A stretch of DNA of 58,302 nucleotides, taken from positions 1 to 58,302 of the forward strand of contig CAUJJP010000106.1 in the NCBI GenBank assembly GCA_963205525.1. The letters are read 5' to 3'. The position numbers and the translations under genes were made by a program. This stretch comes from Pseudomonadota bacterium. Lineage in GTDB: Bacteria > Pseudomonadota > Gammaproteobacteria > Burkholderiales > Burkholderiaceae. Under the pieces are notes generated by a model. It worked only from the letters and a program-made list of their open reading frames with translations, was not told the DNA's origin and searched no databases. This document shows, piece by piece, positions 56,623-58,302 of this stretch (position 1 is the stretch's first letter; each line of letters begins with the position of its first letter).

Positions 56623-58302
<1,680 letters not shown>

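Overview
The window is a GC-rich (about 70 percent by eye) stretch of bacterial chromosome. Gene content and order point to a betaproteobacterium of the order Burkholderiales, probably near the Rubrivivax/Leptothrix/Sphaerotilus group. The clues are the ftsB-eno-DUF1330-kdsA-pyrG block, the carA-carB-greA-DUF4149-yhbY-rlmE-ftsH-folP-glmM-pst-pho run, and the rpmE2-rho-trxA block. A PEP-CTERM protein implies an exosortase elsewhere in the genome. I saw no tRNA or rRNA gene, CRISPR array, prophage or transposase. This is mostly core chromosome with small repeat-driven disturbances.

Layout. Positions 1-6.6 kb: the 3' part of a BTAD-type regulator, a PEP-CTERM secreted protein, an Hsp15-like S4 protein, a broken uvrA C-terminal remnant, and a TonB-dependent receptor with a strong terminator. 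6.6-14.5 kb, all minus strand: a methyltransferase, a type II 3-hydroxyacyl-CoA dehydrogenase-like SDR, a PnuC plus NadR-like kinase pair for nicotinamide riboside salvage, then ftsB, eno, a DUF1330 gene, kdsA and pyrG, with a hairpin directly before the pyrG start. 14.6-26.8 kb: a PAS-PAS-HisKA-REC protein without an ATPase domain, a small membrane protein, an M20 amidohydrolase, ETF-ubiquinone oxidoreductase, an SDR, a YceH-family protein, a thioesterase, a PAS-LuxR regulator divergent from scoAB across a clear palindrome, and a NarL-type two-component pair.

27.0-31.7 kb: surE, pcm and nlpD overlap in one operon followed by rlmD. The rpoS gene that usually follows nlpD is absent. A bidirectional terminator separates this from a Bax-inhibitor-1 family protein. 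32.0-43.1 kb: carA-carB, greA, a DUF4149 gene, yhbY (reverse), rlmE, ftsH, folP and glmM. 43.1-50.3 kb: a complete Pho module (Pho box, pstS-pstC-pstA-pstB-phoU-phoB-phoR). 50.2-54.4 kb, minus strand: a polytopic glycosyltransferase-like protein, rpmE2, rho and trxA. 54.8-58.3 kb: two adjacent kinase-HDOD proteins, the first a pseudokinase and the second with an intact kinase core and cut by the window end.

The main unexplained structure is in the gaps between genes. A 70-90 bp repeat sits exactly between the stop codon of one gene and the start codon of the next in two operons (carA/carB, one copy; pstA/pstB, three tandem copies). In both cases it abuts the downstream ATG and is flanked by copies of CTGANATG. 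Other gaps carry tandem repeats with 10, 11, 12, 19 or 74 bp units, and a further GC-rich element splits the uvrA remnant. All functions are inferred from sequence motifs and gene order alone; no database search was run.
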